The translations under genes were made by a program, and so were the position numbers. This document shows, in pieces, positions 60,006 to 64,000 of a DNA stretch of 64,000 bases. Origin of the DNA: Lachnoclostridium sp. UBA903 (lineage in GTDB: Bacteria; Bacillota; Clostridia; Lachnospirales; Lachnospiraceae); assembly GCA_002294045.1 (NCBI GenBank), contig DBEP01000015.1, forward strand, positions 30,605 to 94,604, given 5' to 3'. The first letter of the stretch is position 1. Every line of letters starts with the position of its first letter. Below the pieces are notes generated by a model. That model did no database searches and was not told the origin of the DNA. It saw only the letters and a program-made list of their open reading frames with translations.

Positions 60006-60503
60006 ATGGCATTACGCAAAACATTTTTTATAAGAAATGAAGAACCAGCAGAAATTAAGGTATTTAGTCCGCTGAAAGGGAAGCTGGTATGTTTGTCAGA
60101 GGTAAACGACGAGGTATTTTCGGAAGGACTGGTTGGTGACGGATGTGCGGTATTTCCTGAAGAGCAATTGGTGAAATCACCTGTTGACGGAATTGTAAAA
60201 ATGGTGTTTCCAACGAAACATGCCCTGGGCTTAGAAACAAAGCAGGGCATTGAGATAATGGTACATGCGGGAATCAATACGGTTGAATTAAACGGAGAAG
60301 GGTTTAAAGCTTTTGTTAAGGAAGGCCAGAAAATTAAGGTTGGAGACCCGCTTATAGAATTTGACAGCGAATTATTAAAGAACAAAGGATATGACATAAC
60401 CGTAATCGTAGTAGTAACCGACAGGAAGGATTTTCCTAATATAAACAAATTTGATGAAAAAAAGTATAAAGATACGGGAATCCTTTTTTGTATGCTTAAA
60501 TAG
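60006..60503 (+). CDS. PTS EIIA component, glucose/beta-glucoside type
   Basis: The 165-aa EIIA-Glc-like protein carries the phosphorylated His in IEIMVHAGINTVELNGEGF, preceded by SPVDGIVKMVFPTKHALGL. It relays phosphate from HPr to EIIB domains, most directly to the EIIBC two genes upstream; MurP, which also lacks EIIA, could use it as well. It ends the operon, with a terminator 35 bases later. Confidence 0.93.
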   Translation: MALRKTFFIRNEEPAEIKVFSPLKGKLVCLSEVNDEVFSEGLVGDGCAVFPEEQLVKSPVDGIVKMVFPTKHALGLETKQGIEIMVHAGINTVELNGEGFKAFVKEGQKIKVGDPLIEFDSELLKNKGYDITVIVVVTDRKDFPNINKFDEKKYKDTGILFCMLK

Positions 60504-60537
60504 CTTCAGCATATTTAATATAACCTGACAATGGAGA

Positions 60538-60568
60538 AACCTGTCAAGTAATCCTTGACAGGTTTTTT
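60538..60568 (+). terminator. Terminator of the licT operon
   Basis: AACCTGTCAAG (60538-60548) and CTTGACAGGTT (60554-60564) form a perfect 11-bp stem followed by T's. The opposite-strand gene begins its stop 22 bases beyond. Confidence 0.88.
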
Positions 60569-60589
60569 ATATTTTTTATTGCACTTTTA

Positions 60590-61051
60590 TTATGCTTTAC
60601 TATTATTCACTATTTTATTTTTTATTTTCTGGAAGAATTTTTGTTTTACCGGTTTCGCATCTAAATTCGAACGCAGTCCTTTCACATCCATAACATAGAT
60701 ACCGTTCATAACTGCTTTTACTTCCTTTTTTACCGGGATTAAGTCGAATATCTTGTCTTCACACATTAATGTCATGATTTTAGGTCCGATTTTTGCCTTT
60801 ATGATAGGAACCTTGGAACCGCGCAGATATCTTGGAGTCTGGTCTAAAACAATTTTGGGAAGATTTGCTTCCTTAAGTTTCATGCGCTTTTTATCTATAA
60901 CTAAAATTGAGACTGTCTGAGCACCGGCTTTCATCTGTGCCTGGGATTCTTCCGATTTTTTCTGAAGCTTTCTTCCGTATATTGCTAAAAAAATCAGCAA
61001 TCCGATTACGACAGCCAAAACAACCAACAATACAATAACAACGGGACTCAT
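60590..61051 (-). CDS. Single-pass membrane protein, conserved hypothetical
   Basis: The 153-aa protein has one N-terminal transmembrane helix (PVVIVLLVVLAVVIGLLIFL), a short coiled segment, then a compact basic domain with SILVIDKKRMKLKEANLPKI and GIYVMDVKGLRSNLD. ATG 61051 follows GGAAGGAGG; residues before it in frame would lie over that site. No family recognised. It lies 67 bases downstream of plsC on the same strand. Function unknown. Confidence 0.7.
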   Translation of the reverse strand: MSPVVIVLLVVLAVVIGLLIFLAIYGRKLQKKSEESQAQMKAGAQTVSILVIDKKRMKLKEANLPKIVLDQTPRYLRGSKVPIIKAKIGPKIMTLMCEDKIFDLIPVKKEVKAVMNGIYVMDVKGLRSNLDAKPVKQKFFQKIKNKIVNNSKA

Positions 61052-61118
61052 ATATGTACCTCCTTCCCTCATTTATACAGTGGTAATATTGTATCATTAA
61101 TTTTTTAAAAGTTCAAGA

Positions 61119-61853
61119 TTATAATTGTACCAGCTTTTCATTTCTATGCAGTGTCTCCCGTATAATATTCTGTATATAGGAGCCGATGAATTTACGGGTT
61201 TCCTTATCTAAATCCTTCGGATATACCGGCTTTCCGAATTCGATAATAACATGGGCCTTCTTAATCCACGGAAAATGATTTTCAAAAATGTTATCCGTAT
61301 TATTAATGGATACGGGGATGATGGCACATCCGGTTTTTTCTGCCATTTTAAGGCTTCCTTCCTTAAAAGGGAGCATTTCCTTGTTCTGGTTTCTGGTTCC
61401 TTCGGGAGAGATAAAAACAGAATACCCATTTTTTATTAATTCAACACCCTCCAAAATAGTCTTAAGACCTTCACGGACATTGTCCCGGTCTAAAAACAGG
61501 CAGTTTAAAAGACGCATCCACCAGCTGATGAAAGGTATCCCGGCCATTTCTTTTTTGGCAACAAAACCGGTCAGGGTCGGGACGGAAGTATAGCCCACCA
61601 AAATATCAAAATAACTGCGGTGGTTGGAAACATATAAAACCGCTTGGTCCGTTGGGATATTTTCAATTCCAAGGACGGTTTTTCTTACTCCGCTTATAAA
61701 TAATATAATTCGGAAGGCTGCCACCACAATGGCCTGAGAAGAACGCGTTTTTAAACGCGGATTTATTTTCCCTATTATTATTTCCACAATAAATAGAGGT
61801 ATACTGATAATAAAAAATATTAGTAAAAACAAAGCCGTTAATAAGGTTCTCAT
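61119..61853 (-). CDS. plsC: 1-acyl-sn-glycerol-3-phosphate acyltransferase
   Basis: The 244-aa membrane-associated enzyme makes phosphatidic acid. The acyltransferase box 1 reads SNHRSYFDILVGY (HX4D) and box 3 FISPEGTRNQNKEM (EGTR). The N-terminus has a hydrophobic helix (TALFLLIFFIISIPLFIVEI). PlsC is assigned by family; lysophospholipid specificity is not visible. Transcribed away from pncB with a 574-bp repeat-filled gap between. Confidence 0.9.
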   Translation of the reverse strand: MRTLLTALFLLIFFIISIPLFIVEIIIGKINPRLKTRSSQAIVVAAFRIILFISGVRKTVLGIENIPTDQAVLYVSNHRSYFDILVGYTSVPTLTGFVAKKEMAGIPFISWWMRLLNCLFLDRDNVREGLKTILEGVELIKNGYSVFISPEGTRNQNKEMLPFKEGSLKMAEKTGCAIIPVSINNTDNIFENHFPWIKKAHVIIEFGKPVYPKDLDKETRKFIGSYIQNIIRETLHRNEKLVQL

Positions 61854-61892
61854 AAAACCCTCCCATTATAAATTTTAATATAATCCTTAAAT

Positions 61893-61975
61893 GTTATACC
61901 ATGTTCGCAGGCTCCCATGGTATGCGCCACCATGTGGCGTTGATGCGCACTCACTATGTTCGGCGCAGTATAATG
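61893..61975 (-). repeat. MITE-like palindromic unit, complete copy on the minus strand
   Basis: Read on the minus strand it begins CATTATACTGCGCCGAACAT and ends CGAACATGGTATAAC, so it is a full-length unit of 83 bp in inverted orientation relative to 22817. The inner hairpin ATACCATG/CATGGTAT is kept. Confidence 0.8.
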
Positions 61976-62002
61976 CCTTACGATATTATACCACAGCCTT
62001 CT

Positions 62003-62076
62003 AAAAATACGAAGTATTTTTAAGGAGAATTTCGTCTAAGGGTTTCGCTAAAAAATGACAGTTGCTTACGAAATTC
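62003..62076. repeat. Pair of hairpins in the plsC-pncB gap
   Basis: AAAAATAC-gaa-GTATTTTT (62003-62021) is followed by GAATTTCGT (62027-62035) pairing with ACGAAATTC (62068-62076). No gene is present; this AT-rich stretch separates the MITE-like unit from the tandem repeat that precedes pncB. Confidence 0.6.
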
Positions 62077-62125
62077 TTAACTATTATTAAATCTTTTACT
62101 ATTGGTTGTACTATTTAAATTATAT

Positions 62126-62324
62126 GTTATAATGTAAAGCGGAATGAGAAAACTGCAAGCTTGCTTGCGGTTTTCGATTGGAGTATCAAGATTATGAACA
62201 TGTTTTTTGTTCATGATACAATGAAAGCGTAGTGAGCTTATGCATGCTTGCTTGTAATAATCGTGCGGGGCAACAAAGATCATGCACAAGGTTTTGTTCA
62301 TGATATAATGCAAAGCGGTATGAG
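62126..62324 (+). repeat. Tandem ~88-bp repeat upstream of pncB
   Basis: Three iterations of a module ATAATG(T/C)AAAGCGG.ATGAG occur at 62129, 62216 and 62303. Between them the intervening ~60 bases also align (GCTTGCTTG...AAGAT.ATG.ACA..., ending TGTTCATGATA). Each carries a TGAACA.../TGTTCA hairpin. An 86-codon minus-strand frame across it is a by-product of the repeat. The last 100 bases before pncB hold its Shine-Dalgarno TAAGGAG only. Confidence 0.7.
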
Positions 62325-62427
62325 GTATTGCAGGCAATTAATATAATAAGAATAAAAATACACTCATGGAAGATCATAGGAACAATAAATATCCGGACGA
62401 ACTGCCTGGAAACTAAGGAGTAACAGC

Positions 62428-63879
62428 ATGGAAAATCTGACTTTATTAACCGATTTTTATGAATTGACAATGATGCAGGGCTATTATAAAAATAACAGTA
62501 ATGATACGGTAATTTTTGATGTCTTTTACCGGAACAATCCGTCCGGAAGCGGGTATGCAATATGTGCCGGCCTGGAACAGGTTATTAAATATATAGAAGG
62601 CATTCATTTTAATAAGGAGGATATTGCATATTTAAGGGATTTAAATATGTTTGATGAGGATTTTCTGGCTTATTTATCTGATTTTTGTTTTACAGGAGAT
62701 ATCTATGCGGTTCCGGAAGGAACGGTTGTGTTTCCTATGGAGCCTTTATTGAAAGTGGTTGCACCCATCATGGAGGCCCAGCTGATAGAGACGGCAGTAT
62801 TAAATATTATCAATCATCAGAGCCTGATTGCAACCAAAGCGTCCCGTGTTTGTTATGCGGCAAAAGGGGATGGTATAATGGAATTTGGTCTGAGACGAGC
62901 TCAGGGGCCCGATGCCGGAACTTATGGCGCAAGAGCGGCGGTGATAGGCGGATGCACAGGTACCAGCAATGTACTTGCTGCCAAAAAATTTAATGTTCCG
63001 GCTCTGGGAACCCATGCCCACAGCTGGATTATGAGCTTTGAAGATGAGCTTGCCGCATTCAGGGAGTATGCGGCCCTGTATCCGAATAACGCAACACTGC
63101 TGGTGGATACTTACGATACCTTAAGATCCGGCGTACCAAATGCCATAAAGGTATTTACGGAACTGAGAGACACAGGAAACATGCCCGAAAAATACGGTAT
63201 CCGTCTGGACAGCGGGGACTTGGCCTATTTATCCAAGAAGGCAAGAAAAATGTTAGATGCTGCGGGCCTTATGGAAGCGTCTATTGTTGCGTCCAGTGAT
63301 TTGGATGAGTATCTTATTGATTCTCTTAAAACCCAGGGAGCTGCCATAGATTCCTGGGGAGTGGGGACCAACCTGATTACTTCCAAGGATTGTCCGGCTT
63401 TCGGCGGTGTTTATAAATTAGCTGCAATTAAAAAGAACGGCAAATTTATTCCCAAGATTAAATTATCTGAAAATCCCTGGAAAGTAACCAATCCAGGCAA
63501 TAAAACCATTTATCGTATCTATGAAAAGGAAAGCGGTAAGATTAAAGCCGATCTGATTGCCCTGGCGGATGAAAAGTATTCGGAAGAGAACCCCTTAAAA
63601 TTATTTGATCCGCTGGCTACCTGGAAAAAGACTTATTTAAAACCGGGTTCCTATACCTTAAGAGAGATTTTAAAGCCTATTTTTAAAGATGGGAAATGTG
63701 TATACACTTCTCCTTCCGTAATGGAAATCCGGGATTACTGCAAACAGGAACAGGAAACATTATGGGATGAAACCAGAAGGCTTGTGAATCCCCATGATGT
63801 ATATGTGGACCTGTCCAATGAATTATATCAATTAAAAAATCAATTGTTGAATAATTTTAATACGAATAACCATAATTAA
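62428..63879 (+). CDS. pncB: Nicotinate phosphoribosyltransferase
   Basis: The 483-aa enzyme converts nicotinate and PRPP to nicotinate mononucleotide in NAD salvage. MENLTLLTDFYELTMMQGYY, the histidine-bearing VPALGTHAHSWIMSFEDE, YGIRLDSGDLAYLSKKAR and SWGVGTNLITSKDCPAFGGV are family motifs. ATG 62428 follows TAAGGAG. It is monocistronic, with 100 bases of noncoding DNA after its stop and a palindromic unit starting at the right edge. Confidence 0.95.
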   Translation: MENLTLLTDFYELTMMQGYYKNNSNDTVIFDVFYRNNPSGSGYAICAGLEQVIKYIEGIHFNKEDIAYLRDLNMFDEDFLAYLSDFCFTGDIYAVPEGTVVFPMEPLLKVVAPIMEAQLIETAVLNIINHQSLIATKASRVCYAAKGDGIMEFGLRRAQGPDAGTYGARAAVIGGCTGTSNVLAAKKFNVPALGTHAHSWIMSFEDELAAFREYAALYPNNATLLVDTYDTLRSGVPNAIKVFTELRDTGNMPEKYGIRLDSGDLAYLSKKARKMLDAAGLMEASIVASSDLDEYLIDSLKTQGAAIDSWGVGTNLITSKDCPAFGGVYKLAAIKKNGKFIPKIKLSENPWKVTNPGNKTIYRIYEKESGKIKADLIALADEKYSEENPLKLFDPLATWKKTYLKPGSYTLREILKPIFKDGKCVYTSPSVMEIRDYCKQEQETLWDETRRLVNPHDVYVDLSNELYQLKNQLLNNFNTNNHN

Positions 63880-63984
63880 TAATTTTCATAAACGTCAAAT
63901 TATAATTAAATAAATTGAAAAATAGTTTGTTTTGTAATAATTTACCTTAAAATAAAACGGAAAATATGTTATAATGTCAACAGA

Positions 63985-64000
63985 CATTATACCCGCGCCG
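63985..64000 (+). repeat. Start of another MITE-like palindromic unit
   Basis: CATTATACCCGCGCCG at the right edge, preceded by TTATAATGTCAACAGA, matches the junction and left end of copy A (20572 onward) and the units at 22817 and 22910. The remainder lies outside the window. Confidence 0.75.

Noticed and set aside
62077..62337. An 86-codon minus-strand frame before pncB
   Set aside because: It is made of the tandem ~88-bp repeat read on the wrong strand, with no Shine-Dalgarno.

Overview
The window looks like chromosomal DNA of an anaerobic, spore-forming, low-G+C Firmicute, most likely a Lachnospiraceae member (Clostridium cluster XIVa; Anaerocolumna/Lachnoclostridium type). Evidence: spoIIR, veg, a CotS-like coat kinase, a SPOCS/LysM spore protein and a YtvI-like permease; a radical-SAM activase of anaerobic ribonucleotide reductase; a TM1266-type hydrogenase regulator; a long Bacillus/Clostridium-type SRP RNA; SAM-I, T-box and LicT/RAT leaders; AGGAGG Shine-Dalgarno sites and TTGACA-17-TATAAT promoters. 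The genus is inference.

Layout. 1-5.6 kb: end of a DUF3502 sugar-binding protein, a LacI regulator, a conserved hypothetical, an acetyltransferase, an NrdG-type activase and tadA. 5.7-6.5 kb: SRP RNA and a second, unassigned structured RNA. 6.6-14.5 kb: a 780-aa cyclic-nucleotide-binding-fold protein, an orphan transcription unit with almost no coding capacity, an ABC ATPase, a TPR/P-loop protein and a CBS-type pyrophosphatase. 14.8-20.3 kb: flavin reductase, aroK, murA, an HD-GYP protein and SAM-riboswitch-controlled metK. 20.5-29 kb: a two-component system, a leader-controlled operon (TM1266 regulator, ABC importer, nitroreductase), a cytidylate-kinase-like protein and an AI-2E/YtvI permease. 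29-36.4 kb: a visibly more G+C-rich block (TetR with a large palindromic operator, KTR protein, two exporter-type ABC half-transporters, a complete ECF importer), probably acquired horizontally. 36.4-41 kb: MurNAc/MurNAc-GlcNAc recycling (murR, murQ / murP, mupG). 41-51 kb: T-box-proS, cca, CotS-like, PEGA, PrcB-like, veg, SPOCS-LysM. 51-64 kb: ispE, spoIIR, ddl-murI-DUF1934, a LicT-controlled beta-glucoside PTS operon, plsC and pncB.

Functional links. Cell-wall genes recur (murA, ddl, murI, the mur salvage locus). Carbohydrate uptake is represented by the DUF3502 protein, LacI, MurP and the bgl-type PTS with 6-phospho-beta-glucosidase. Several operons are controlled by leader RNAs.

The most unusual content is non-coding. 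It includes an uncharacterised 140-nt leader with terminator ahead of the TM1266/ABC operon, a pseudoknotted RNA after the SRP RNA, and an orphan transcript at 9.15-9.58 kb. There are also several families of dispersed or tandem palindromes: an ~85-bp MITE-like unit, a 97-bp triple-hairpin tandem, a TCCTATGAG element placed right after terminators, and an AAACACRCTCT motif placed after stop codons. No tRNA, rRNA, CRISPR array, prophage or transposase gene was seen.
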